This document shows positions 34,277 to 44,670 of a stretch of 64,000 nt of DNA, one piece after another. This DNA is from Calonectria ilicicola. Lineage: Eukaryota > Ascomycota > Sordariomycetes > Hypocreales > Nectriaceae. Below the pieces are notes generated by a model, which was given only the letters and a program-made list of their open reading frames with translations, was not told the DNA's origin and made no database searches. Both the position numbers and the translations under genes were made by a program. The stretch is taken from contig CP085829.1 of assembly GCA_020809705.1 (NCBI GenBank), positions 4,216,001-4,280,000 on the forward strand. The letters are read 5' to 3'. Position 1 is the stretch's first letter, and each line of letters starts with the position of its first letter.

Positions 34277-37200
34277 ATGAACCGTTTCCGAACCAAGAAT
34301 AAGAAGAACGTCAAGGATGACTTGGTCGCACCCCCTCGTAACTCGGGTGAGTCTGAGTCGTCCAGTCCTTTTAAGATGTTCGCAAAAAAGAAGCAACAGG
34401 AGGAGGTAAAGGAAGAAATTGACCTGACGGCTGCCCTCCCCCCGAGCGACGATTTCAGAACTAGTCTGCTGATGACCGGGCTTTCGGCTCGGTTTTCTAT
34501 GCTGCGTGAGCAGGACGACCCAAATACCAAGGTTGGCAAGGCGAGCGACGACAGCGTTCTGTTCCCGAAGAGACAATCTAGACTGATGGACTTTGGCTTT
34601 ACTGGCGGGCTGGGCGACATCGCTGAAGTTGAGTCGATACGGGCACCATTTGCTCGTGATAGCTCATACCAGTCCGATGACGCCTCATCCATCACAGGTA
34701 GCATTATGAGCCGCGCTAAACCAACAGAAGGCAACAACCTCTTCGGTGGAAGGCAAAAGATTTACAAGATTGCTAGCGGCGGTGGTGCTACATCTGGACG
34801 AGCGCTGTATGATCATGATGTAGCACAGTCAGCCTTTCAGAGGTGGCGGCAATCCGAGAAGGAAAACGAAGGATCAGAAGATGCCTATCAAAGGGATTCT
34901 GTGGAGTCGGAGCCAACGAGACCAGAATCACCACAGTCCGAATACAATCGACGACGAGAAACCAGCTCAACAAACTCATCTGGCCCCTCTGCTGGAGCTC
35001 GTGATTCTACTGCCGCCACATCCATCACCTCCTCACAACCCTCTTCTTCCATCAATGATTGGCAGAACGCTGCAGCTGCGGCAAATCCTACTCCTCCTCT
35101 TGACAGAACTTTTACTCGCTCTCGTCGCTTGTACGAACAGGGTCTAGACCGAGAGATGCACAACCAGCAGACATCAGCCTTGTCAAGGATCGACACTCTC
35201 TCAAAGCAACGCAACTTTACCAACCGCACGCCCGAGCTCACACCCTCTCCAGGGAGCACTACCTTTGGGGAGCGATTTTCAAACTCTCGTTCCCTTCTCA
35301 ACAAGGCCAGCGCTCCTAACCTACGATCCTTCAGCCCTCCGAACACCATCTCATCCCAAGCCAGCCCATTGGAGCCTCAGAACAAATTCACTGGCCTGGA
35401 AGAGCGTGTCGCCTTTGGCGCCACCCCCCCTCTCAGTCCTCCAATTAGTGAGGCTGGTGAGCTTCAATCCCGAGCACTCATTGCTGATAAATCTAAGATT
35501 GCGAGCATGAGTGTGTTGGCGAAGGCCGCCATGTATGATGAGTCGACATATGCCCAACGTCAACTTCAACTTCAGCAGGGACGAGATACTCCTACCAATC
35601 GCTTCCGACCCACTAGTCGATCTCGATCTCGATCTCGATCTGCTCACCGAGAGGCTCTCGACAAGCACGACTCTAATACTTCCACTACTTCGTTGAATAT
35701 CCCCATTGGCCTGAGGCCAGAAAACCCATCTCCCACTTTCCTCAACGACGCTGATGAGGACGAAATCGTTCCCGCTCGTGCTGGCATCCCTCCACCCCAG
35801 GTAACTGTCGAGCGACCTGCAGATAACGAACACCCTGCTTTCAGGAAGCCCAATGTCCCTACTCCTTTGAGTTTTGACAACAACGATCAGGACCACGAAT
35901 CACCTGAGGATTCGCCCACATTGGGACCTACCTCGGGAGGCTTGAGTGGCATGGTTCGTGCGCATCTTAGACAGGACAGCGGCGCCTCCTCCATATATGG
36001 AAGTGTGCCCAATGAATCTGACCTAGCATCGAGGTTCCCTCCAGAGCGCGAGATTCAGAGTTACGAGTCGTTGGTGACCAAGCCGAGCACTTGGGAGTCG
36101 ATTGAGCAGGGCGTGGCAATGTCGATGGACACTGACCTCCCTAGCCCTACCATCTCCAGATCATCTTTCGATCCTCAGGAGCCTGCAGCTCCGGCCTCTC
36201 ATTCTGCCCATGACTCTAAGATTGATCTTGAGGAGGAAAACGAGCGTGATGATTTCGCCCGTCACCTTGCTGATGGCGCTCGGCGCGTTCGTGAGAGATT
36301 GACCTCGTACGTCGAGTCTGACAGTGGAAGCACTGTTCCTGCCGCTCCACCTCTATCAGAACTTCCACCTCCTCCTCGGGCTAACGCTCTTGGAATCCTC
36401 AAGGCCAAGTCGAGCCGAGGCTCTCTCGTAGACAGGACCCGAAATGAACAGGGCCCAACAAAAACGAAGAAATTGCTTGGTCTTGGCAGCACTACCCAAA
36501 GCCCAGGTCCTTACACGCCTCGACCAGAGTCATCCCAGGCCGATTATGAGTCAAAGCAGGAGCTGCCTCAATTTGAGCAACATCAATTCGAGGAGATGGG
36601 CGACGCCGATAACGGAGCGACTTCTGATAACAACAATGTTCATGCTGGCCTGAAGGCTTTCCGACAGGCTCGCCGCGAGCTGCAAAAGATGAAGGAGATG
36701 GAGGTGCAGCAGCGATATCAGGGACCACCAACGAGCCGAGAACGGGCCCCAAGCTTGCGAGGACCTGATTCACGACAGGCTTCTCGGGAACGACGCCCCC
36801 CTCCCGTCTCGTATAACCGAATGCCCAGTGATGATATGAGAAGTGGTAATGGTTCTCGATCCGGATCTCGTGCTCCATCGCACCGTGATCGAAGTGGTTC
36901 CGAGAACAGCAACAATGACGGCCGTTCCGGCAGCAGGCCCCCGCGTATTCGCAGTGGCTCGATTCGCGATGACCAGCCCCCGATGAGCTCTCCTGGTATT
37001 CCTCGACCTATGATGCGGTCACCATCCCACCAGCCGCAAGGCCGCAATGCCTCTCCTGCTCGCTTCAATCAATACGGTGAACAAGCTCCTCATGGTTTCG
37101 AAGCGGCACAGCCACCACCAGCTTCCCCATACGGCGCTCCTCAAGGCCAGCGAATGATGCGACCCAGAGATCCTTCTGACCCTCCCATGATGTCTGCTGG

Positions 37201-37564
37201 CACACCAAGAGGACCAATCCCTTCCCCCCTGAACGCTCCCACTTCCGCCCCACCTCTACCCCCAATCAACCCTCGACGCAAGACCAACCCGGTGGCTGAA
37301 TTTGCCCCACGCAGGCTTGACGATGAGCCTTCCATGTATGGCCAGCGTATGCCTATGGGTGTAGATAATGGACGGGGTCCCGGAGGCCCTCCCGACAGCG
37401 ACGATGAAACCATGGCGGAGTATCGACAGCGTCTTCGAAAGGCAGCAAGCGAGGCCAATGGGATGAACTCTGGAGCTCGCTCCCTTCGCAACAGTCCTCC
37501 TCGGGCACCACCGCCAATGCCTCCAAGCATGGCCCAAGGTGGTATGCCAGGAGGCATGATTTAA
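34277..37564 (+). CDS. Large disordered protein, 1,095 aa, conserved-looking but unrecognised
   Basis: One exon. I start at the ATG in ATCACCATGAACCG, the first ATG of the frame. The first 150 residues look like the ordered or constrained part: a basic cluster RTKNKKN, FKMFAKKKQQEE, then a block with LPPSDDFRTSLLMTGLSARF and FPKRQSRLMDFGF. I believe this block occurs in a Pezizomycotina-wide family of unknown function. The rest is Ser/Pro/Arg-rich with many SP/TP sites, an RSRSRSRS run coded by tandem CGATCT, a short helical segment rich in RRELQKMKEMEVQQRY near residue 800, and a Pro/Met/Gly-rich C-terminus. Such composition suggests a scaffold regulated by phosphorylation. No catalytic motif or membrane helix. 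The long upstream region and pyrimidine-rich leader suggest complex transcriptional control, which is inference. Confidence 0.85.
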   Translation: MNRFRTKNKKNVKDDLVAPPRNSGESESSSPFKMFAKKKQQEEVKEEIDLTAALPPSDDFRTSLLMTGLSARFSMLREQDDPNTKVGKASDDSVLFPKRQSRLMDFGFTGGLGDIAEVESIRAPFARDSSYQSDDASSITGSIMSRAKPTEGNNLFGGRQKIYKIASGGGATSGRALYDHDVAQSAFQRWRQSEKENEGSEDAYQRDSVESEPTRPESPQSEYNRRRETSSTNSSGPSAGARDSTAATSITSSQPSSSINDWQNAAAAANPTPPLDRTFTRSRRLYEQGLDREMHNQQTSALSRIDTLSKQRNFTNRTPELTPSPGSTTFGERFSNSRSLLNKASAPNLRSFSPPNTISSQASPLEPQNKFTGLEERVAFGATPPLSPPISEAGELQSRALIADKSKIASMSVLAKAAMYDESTYAQRQLQLQQGRDTPTNRFRPTSRSRSRSRSAHREALDKHDSNTSTTSLNIPIGLRPENPSPTFLNDADEDEIVPARAGIPPPQVTVERPADNEHPAFRKPNVPTPLSFDNNDQDHESPEDSPTLGPTSGGLSGMVRAHLRQDSGASSIYGSVPNESDLASRFPPEREIQSYESLVTKPSTWESIEQGVAMSMDTDLPSPTISRSSFDPQEPAAPASHSAHDSKIDLEEENERDDFARHLADGARRVRERLTSYVESDSGSTVPAAPPLSELPPPPRANALGILKAKSSRGSLVDRTRNEQGPTKTKKLLGLGSTTQSPGPYTPRPESSQADYESKQELPQFEQHQFEEMGDADNGATSDNNNVHAGLKAFRQARRELQKMKEMEVQQRYQGPPTSRERAPSLRGPDSRQASRERRPPPVSYNRMPSDDMRSGNGSRSGSRAPSHRDRSGSENSNNDGRSGSRPPRIRSGSIRDDQPPMSSPGIPRPMMRSPSHQPQGRNASPARFNQYGEQAPHGFEAAQPPPASPYGAPQGQRMMRPRDPSDPPMMSAGTPRGPIPSPLNAPTSAPPLPPINPRRKTNPVAEFAPRRLDDEPSMYGQRMPMGVDNGRGPGGPPDSDDETMAEYRQRLRKAASEANGMNSGARSLRNSPPRAPPPMPPSMAQGGMPGGMI

Positions 37565-39283
37565 TTCTTTTAAAAATTCTTTTGGTTTAATTCTTTTTTT
37601 TTTCAAATCATTCAGGCCTGCTAGGGACAAATGACACATGATGACTATATTTTCGACTTACGGTCCCCCTTGCAGCTTTAATTGGTCCCTTTATCGGTTT
37701 GGCATCATACGGTGCTGACCGGGAAGTTCGACTGTACTGTATATCCCAGGGGCGACTCATTGTATCTCTTATTATACCTTTCTGTACGGAATATTTCTCT
37801 TTCTTGATTGTTTTTGTTAAATGGTAGTTTGGAATCTTGTATCCGGCGCAAAGATACCGGCTGGCGAAGGGGATCGAGCAGGGCTTTGATTCATAGTTGG
37901 GCGTCGGCTTTTCGTGAAAGGACCTAGTTATTTGGAAGAAGAATGGACAGGCATAGCGCATTGTAGCGGGACGGAAGTGGTTTGGGCTTTGAATGTAAAG
38001 GATTAGGAGCAGAGGCCAGTGTCAGCGCCGTGGGATACCACTTAAAGATTAGTATTTCATTACAGATTCAAGTTAGAAAAAAAGGCAATGGAAGAGTACA
38101 AAATTCAGGAATATTGGTTTCTCAGTAAACATGATGGGTTTCAAGATGTGCATGAGTCAGTCAACTCTGAAGCCTACAGGCAATACAAGATGAGAACTTT
38201 AATAGCTGGAAACCCCGTACCATAAAAGGAAAGCTTTTCAGCCAGGAATGCAGTAACGCACACTTAAACAAACCTCTCAAACACACACTATCAAACAGAC
38301 ACACTACCAAGATGTCCATCTAATGATGCATCATCTACGAGGGCGACAGCCCTCTAGAAACTGAATCCATGACTCGATACATCCATCGCTAATTATGTTA
38401 GATCAAGAAAAGTCGTATTCTCGATTTACTCATAGAGATTTAGGCTAACAACGTTAGTCTGTGTAAAGAGGATAAAAACACCTATCAAAACTTAAGGATG
38501 ACGCCCAAAAAGCATAATGGCAAGATAATATAGATGATGAGATTAAATATAGGAGACCTTCCCTGGACGACAGGCAAGAGAGATTTCTAAAGGAAATAAA
38601 TGAAGATTATTATGAATGGATTGAAATGTTGAATGGAACAACCATAAGGACAACATAGCGGAAGGAAAAGCAAAGGCTGCTTTCAAATAAATACTAGAAT
38701 AGGAAATGCAAACAGCGGTTCAACCAAAAGACTAACAGAATAATATCAGTCTGACAGGATACGAGCAGTGAAAAGTATCGTCGTAATGCTGACATTATAT
38801 GCCATGAATTTGGACATTGCGAGTTGCCACGAGCACAAATCAATGCCACTTTTCTAGTAGCTATATTTCATCTGAATTGTTTTAGCAGTCGTTCCTCGTA
38901 TGTATTCCTCTCGTATCTAAGGAAACATCCCCGCTGGTGATCGTATGTTTGATCTACTCTGCGCATAAACAAAATCGCTTACACCCAAAGTCGCCATTCG
39001 GAGGCAATTTTGCTCCCAAGACCCCTTCACCTAAGCCGAAAGACTCCCAACATTCTTTCTCATCAGCCAATGCCCCTAATACTATGTGTATGAGGCTTCG
39101 TTGCCCCTAAGAATCTTCTTAGCCTAAGCCTCATCGCTCCCTAAGACCCTAAGGTCTCCTCGACTATATAAATGATCCCTCTCTCCTTTTTATTTCATCC
39201 TTCTTTCCTTCCTTTTCATCCACCCTCAACACCGAGCTGTGGCCCTTTTCGTCCGATCGACTCGCCCAACTTCCAAGTCAATC
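37565..39283. other. Spacer with a possible decayed coding fragment
   Basis: Begins with the 3' UTR of the large protein gene. Around 38522-38658 (plus strand) about 45 codons read as a charged, helical piece (RQERFLKEINEDYYEWIEM), bounded by stops; it may be an old relic. The last 150 bp, with CTATATAAATGA near 39164-39175 and a pyrimidine-rich tract after it, form a likely TATA promoter for the next gene. Confidence 0.4.
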
Positions 39284-42088
39284 ATGTCAGACCACTCGCC
39301 TGATCCCGACGTTGAGTCCAACTTACCCGAGGACTTGCGCCCAGAGAATGTGGGATATGAATCCGAAGATGACGAAGGAGTTATTGAAACTCTCAGGGTG
39401 GACAGCATTGTAGAGCCCGATTGGTCTCTTACTTGCCTCGAAACCTGCTGGCCACCTTGGAAATTTCTCAAGACCAAGTATCTCGATTGCAGAGCGTTGT
39501 ACATTGAAATGCGACAAGATCGTCGTCGGTTACGAAACCTGAGTATGCAGTTGCGACGAGACGTCAATCGCCTCCAAAGAGACAACGATGCAAAGAATCG
39601 AGAGATTGCATACCTGAAGGATCGACTGGCTGGTCGTACTCGAGAGAAGACAGAGCCAGTTAAGTTTTGCTACCCGTTCATTATCCTACTCTGCTAACCC
39701 TTTCGCTCAAGACCTGGCATATCGCAATCGAGCAGTACTTCGAAGAAGAACCGAACCCAGAATATAACTCGTGGGAGGAAATTGTCAAACTGGCTAACCG
39801 AGAAAACAGTAAAGATGTTTTCAACTCACGACCTTTCGCATAGTTTTGCTGACATTTATCTCACAGACATGCCTACTCATCCTGGCAAGCTGCACCCAGA
39901 CCTTGCGCTTCGAGCTCCGACTGAAGGAGAGGAACGGATTCTACTCAATGATGAAATGAGTATCGAAGGCGAATTCACCGAGCTACAGCACGCCGGTGGG
40001 CAGGACAATGCAATTCCCAACTACCTAGGCGAAGGCTCTCCGATCAACAATCTGCCAGCCGACGTCCTTGTCAACATCCTTCGCATGGCTCTCGTCTTTG
40101 ACAATAAATGTGTCCATGCAATATCACGCCTAGACCCGTATTTCGAACCCAGTGAGGTGCCGAAGAACGTCAACAACAGAACCTCCCTCCTCCATCGGTT
40201 CCACATCGGCCGTGCTAAGGTCAATTTGTCCATGGCTACGAAGCCACAAGCTCTGCTTGCTCCTCTTTCTGTGTCTAGGAAATGGAACTACATTGGAGCA
40301 AATTTGTTTTATTCCCAGAACAAATTTTGTTTCTCGTCGCTGGGCGAATAGGGTCGCTTCGCGTCTGGAATCAAGGAGCGCCTTCAGCGTGTTCGGGATA
40401 TCGAAATCTTTTGGACAGGTTCGCAAGACCTCTGTTTCAAACCGAACTACCGCGGCAAGTGTACCTCCAGACGTACAATGGCTCTCATGTGGCTCGGTGA
40501 GACAAAATGGCTGAAGAATATTGTCATTCACCTACAGGAGTCTTCGCGGTTCTACATGCGACGTAAGCATGAACCACAAGGCATCATCAGCCACATGAAA
40601 GAAAAGACCGCGGGCCAGCCAAATTATAGGATGTGCCGCTCTCTACGAACCCTTCAGGGGTTGGACTATGTCCATATGCTACGAGGCCTGAAAAAGGTCG
40701 AGTTCATGGACTACGACAAGTGGCTCCTGACACAAGAGAAGCATGCTGTCCGAGACCAGACCTTTGTCACGGACGTGAACAATGTAGTCACGCTTGAAAA
40801 GTCAGATGAAGAAGCCGTATTCGATGATCTTTCATTTCTCTCACCCCTTTCGGGGGCCTACCACACGGAACCAGAAGTTGTGACGGCTGTCGGGGAAGCC
40901 ACCAGGTGGATTGACCGTGACGAGTCACAAGGTATCCCCCTGGGCTTAGCCAACGTTGACGTGGAAAATCTCAGCGACGATGAAGATGATTCCGACGATG
41001 AAGGTGGCCCTGGTGGCGACGGGGGAACTGAAGATGATTCGAGCGATGACGATGATGGCGGCGACGATGACGATGGTGGTATAGCCGGGCCTGGTCCCAA
41101 CCAGATCTACCCTCCTAGAGTTGGAGGAGTATCTGGAGATAACGACCCTAGTACTAGTTATGACGACAGCGACAGTGATGATGATGGGAGCGTAGCTAGT
41201 CCGAACCGGACAGACCCCCTTGGGGGCAACGATCTTGGCAACAATGACGACACTCCGATGGGAATCGCTTTTGACTTTCAAGAGGACAGCAACCGCTTTA
41301 TATCTCCTTCTTCTGGAAACACGCCCGCGTCAAGCACCGTTATCGATCTGACAAGCGACGATGACGAGTCCGATGCTGGAAGCCAGCTGCCAGGTTCGAT
41401 TGGAGGTGGGACACCCCGCGCATTCAGCCACCAATCTAGGGTGGGCGATGGCAGCGAGAGTCCAGTTATTGTCGATGACAACGAGGAAGGTTCTCGCTCA
41501 CCTCCTGGAGACCGATATCGTCCTCTGGTGATCCCTGATGATGATGAACTTGGTCCACGGCCAGACGGCTCTGGAGCACAGACGGTCGAGGACAACTCTG
41601 GGACGCAGGCTATGAGTAGAGAGCCATCCCTGTTCATTAGCAGCCCAGGTCGCCAGACAAGAAACGAATTCACCTGCAAGGTCGAGACGCCGGATCCGAT
41701 GAAGCCTCCTCCAGCGCCCAGCAACAGAGGTTCCACTGCGCGATCCTCCGGGTCGCCGTTCGGGAGGCCATCCAAGACACCTGCTCGTCAGATCAGACAG
41801 GAGAGCAGCTTGTTCACGAGCCCTACCCCCTACAATAGTCTAGTCCCACCTTCCACGCCGCCTGGAACTCGGCCATCTACTGGGCCTTCGACAGCGCCAA
41901 ACGACGCTAGCAACTCTGGAACAGCTGGCCCCGCTGCCCAAAGTCCGAAGCGAAAGCGACCTGGTGATGATCAGAGCGAGGGAGGACGCAGTGGTGGCTC
42001 TGGACACGAGTCTGGACATGGTTCTGGAGACGACTCTAGGTCTAGGTCTGAGGGAGGGGGAAGTTCCCCCAAGAGAGTGCGAACTTGA
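39284..42088 (+). pseudogene. F-box-like protein gene with acidic tail, interrupted by in-frame TAG
   Basis: Exons 39284-39658, 39712-39808 and 39867-42088 keep one frame for 898 codons, except for TAG at codon 319 (40349-40351). Before it are an acidic N-terminus, a basic coiled-coil stretch (RQDRRRLRNLSMQLRRDVN), an F-box-like segment (INNLPADVLVNILRMALVF) and a block ending FCFSSLGE. Right after the stop the frame continues GRFASGIKERLQRV, DIEIFWTGSQDL, SRRTMALMWLGETKWLKNIV, which is what fungal relatives of this F-box-type domain carry on with. An aromatic residue is expected at the stop; TGG to TAG would be one change. The last 300 residues are Asp/Ser/Gly-rich and disordered, ending with a basic PKRKRPGDD and PKRVRT, likely nuclear signals. 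If the stop is a base error the gene is intact; otherwise the product ends at residue 318. Family members may act as ubiquitin-ligase adaptors, unproven here. Confidence 0.75.
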
Positions 42089-43011
42089 TCGGGCATGGAA
42101 ATTTTCCATGAACTAGGCGATTTCATGGAATCAAAGGTTAGATTTTTTGGAAGCATATGGATGCAATATAGGACTCCATAGTGATTGCCTGTTGGGGTTA
42201 TCATCTTAGTCTAGAGCTCCTATTTTTCGGCTTAGTTAGGCCTAGATTCAATTCAAACCGCCACAGAAGGTTGGTATTTGCTTAAAAAACACATGTTTTG
42301 CCGTGCCAAAATGTGAATTTCGTAGGCTTTTAAAACATATCAGTTGTTTATGATAAGCCGAGAGATTCGAGCGCACAAATCGTGCACGTAATTCGACTAA
42401 ATTTTGCAGACAAAAGCTATGGATTATAATTTTGGCATTATGGCTGCTTCCCATTTAAAATTCTTCCCTCTTAATTATTGCATTTTGGCCTGATATGTAC
42501 GTCTCAAGGGTGACCGTATGGGTGCCGTCAGCTTTGTTGACAATGTAAAGAACCTACGAATATGTGAAATTAATCCATTCTTTACTTCAGCCGTATATCG
42601 TATTACTAGGTACAAAATCGTGCTCATAATCATCAGGGCACAATGCTACCTCAGCCCTACGAAGAAATCGCCGATGACTTTGAGGCCCAATCATGGTGTT
42701 GCTTCGGGACCGAACGGGACCCCCACTTTTTCCCTTCTAATTCCCGGCCGGGATTTCGGCCATCGTCTTGTGCCAGCGGCCGGAGGGTGGTCGAGAAGGC
42801 TGCTGTGATCGGGCCCGGAGACGGGTTATAGGTGAAGAAAGTAAATTACAAAGTGCCAAGTGTTGAATCTATAAAGTGAATGATGCTTCCTTCTCGCTGG
42901 AGTCTTTTTTTTATCCATTCCAATCAAGCCACTCACACAGATTGAAAGCTAGACGCACCTCCGGACCTCATTCTTTGCATTCCACCTATCAAAATTGTGC
43001 ATACATCCACA
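42089..43011. other. Spacer with monooxygenase promoter
   Basis: The first part is AT-rich 3' DNA of the F-box-like gene. Near 42869 the sequence CTATAAAGTG suits a TATA box about 140 bp ahead of the monooxygenase ATG. No other gene seen. Confidence 0.45.
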
Positions 43012-44670
43012 ATGAGTGAGAAAAACAAGACTTCAGTCATCGTCATTGGAGGCAGCCTTGTAGGCCTCTCCATTGCACTCTTCCTTGCCTCTTGGAAGGT
43101 TCCAGTCATCCTCCTCGAACGCCACCCAAGCAGTTCCCCCCACCCGCGAGCTATTGGCTACACCACAAGAACAATAGAACAATTTAGATCGGTCGGGATC
43201 GAATCTCGCCTTCCTACAGTGCAGTGGACAGGCGGTCCCCCTCGCCGAATCACGGTTAAGAGCCTTGCTGGGGAGTGGCAGGACGAAAAGCTTTGGACGC
43301 CTGCCGGTCCAGCAATCAACGGTGCCGGAAAGAAAGGGCCCCCAAAGCCTACTTCTGACGGTCTCTCACCTGTCACTGGCATCGCTACGGCCCAGGACAA
43401 GATTGAACCGGTACTGCGTGAATCTGCACTCGAATTCGGTGCTGATTTGAGACTTGGTCACAAAGTGACAGAGTGGTCGCAAAATGACCAAGGTGTCAAG
43501 GTTACAGCTGTGAACAAGGATGGAGTTGAATCCACATTTGAGGCCCAATATCTCGTCGCTTGCGATGGTGCCCGCAGTCCCGTACGTGAGTCACTGGGCA
43601 TCCAGCGCAGCGGCGTTGGTCATCTTCGGGTCCTGCGAAGTATCCTCTTTCGCTGCCCCCAGCTAGACAAGTACCTCGAGAAAGGGTTTGCACAGTTCCA
43701 GATTGAGGGACGGGAGGATGGCTTTGAGTGCTTCATGACCACTTACGGCCACGGCCGGTGGGCTGTCATGTGGAACCCGGCAGATAAAACTGAGGCTACC
43801 AAGGATACAATGGATGAGAGCACTCAGAGGGATACGGTCCGCAAGGCTGTGGGGAAGGAAATCCCAGATGACGAAATTGAACTTATCACCACTGGCGAGT
43901 GGCAGTTGAGTGGCCTCGTTGCAGACAAATTCTCTTCTGGGCGAATCTTTATTGCAGGTGATGCCGCGCATGCTCTCCCGCCTAACCGAGGAGGCTACGG
44001 TGCCAACACGGGCATCGCAGACGCGCACAACATTGCTTGGAAGCTCGCATCTGTATTAAACGGAGTATCACGACCAGAGCTCCTCGAGACCTATGATGTA
44101 GAGCGGCGCTCCGCAGCCAAGGTCCGCCACGACCAAATCTTTATTCGAGATGACTACAGTCGGTACATTACCGGCAGGGACTGGGACGGCAAGGGCTCGG
44201 CGGTTCTGGACGACGCGGCTGTGGAATTGGGACAAATCTACAAGTCTAAGGGTGTCATCGGCGTCGATGACAATCTCCCGCCCGCGAAGCGACCGGATGA
44301 GTGGGCCGGACAGCCCGGGACGCGAGCACCCCATGTGCCGCTGAAAAAGGGCGACGAAGCCATTTCAAGTCTGGACTTGTTTTGCCACGGTTGGGTGCTT
44401 GTCTCAAAGGATGGCGGCACGTGGAGGAAGGCGGCTGAGGAAGCGAGCGGCGCTACAGGCGTCGATGTCACATTTGTGCACGTTGGGCAAGATGTCAAGG
44501 AAATAGAAGCTGGAAGCGTTGCACAAAGTTTTGGAATAGGTGAGACGGGAGCTATTCTTGTTCGACCCGACGGATACATTGCCTGGAGAGCATCTTGGAA
44601 ACTAGAGAATGAGGTACAGGTATTCAAAGATGCTCTTCAACAGGTATCATTTGCCACCAAGGGCAATTAA
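43012..44670 (+). CDS. FAD-dependent aromatic-ring monooxygenase (PHBH fold)
   Basis: An intronless gene for 552 residues, started at MSEKNKTS. The FAD-binding beta-alpha-beta opens at VIVIGGSLVGLSIALFLASW (residues 9-28; the second glycine of GxGxxG is Ser, as in many relatives), ending in the acidic LLER that holds ribose. The DG motif is LVACDGARSPVRESL at about residue 180-194, and the second FAD motif GD is RIFIAGDAAHALPPNRGGYG at about 312-331, followed by NTGIADAHNIAWKL. The C-terminal thioredoxin-like extension is present (to about residue 552). Relatives hydroxylate phenols or polyketide/indole products using NAD(P)H and O2. No biosynthetic cluster genes (PKS, NRPS, transporter, Zn2Cys6 regulator) lie beside it, so substrate is open; it could serve catabolism or detoxification. 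The gene appears intact. Confidence 0.93.
   Translation: MSEKNKTSVIVIGGSLVGLSIALFLASWKVPVILLERHPSSSPHPRAIGYTTRTIEQFRSVGIESRLPTVQWTGGPPRRITVKSLAGEWQDEKLWTPAGPAINGAGKKGPPKPTSDGLSPVTGIATAQDKIEPVLRESALEFGADLRLGHKVTEWSQNDQGVKVTAVNKDGVESTFEAQYLVACDGARSPVRESLGIQRSGVGHLRVLRSILFRCPQLDKYLEKGFAQFQIEGREDGFECFMTTYGHGRWAVMWNPADKTEATKDTMDESTQRDTVRKAVGKEIPDDEIELITTGEWQLSGLVADKFSSGRIFIAGDAAHALPPNRGGYGANTGIADAHNIAWKLASVLNGVSRPELLETYDVERRSAAKVRHDQIFIRDDYSRYITGRDWDGKGSAVLDDAAVELGQIYKSKGVIGVDDNLPPAKRPDEWAGQPGTRAPHVPLKKGDEAISSLDLFCHGWVLVSKDGGTWRKAAEEASGATGVDVTFVHVGQDVKEIEAGSVAQSFGIGETGAILVRPDGYIAWRASWKLENEVQVFKDALQQVSFATKGN

Noticed and set aside
4252..40351. Reassigned UAG codon
   Set aside because: TAG ends ordinary genes in the same window (HVA22-like at 47679 and the ARM-repeat gene at 58695), and the three internal TAGs appear to replace different amino acids.
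43012..44670. A secondary-metabolite cluster around the FAD monooxygenase
   Set aside because: No polyketide synthase, NRPS, terpene cyclase, transporter or zinc-cluster regulator is next to it.
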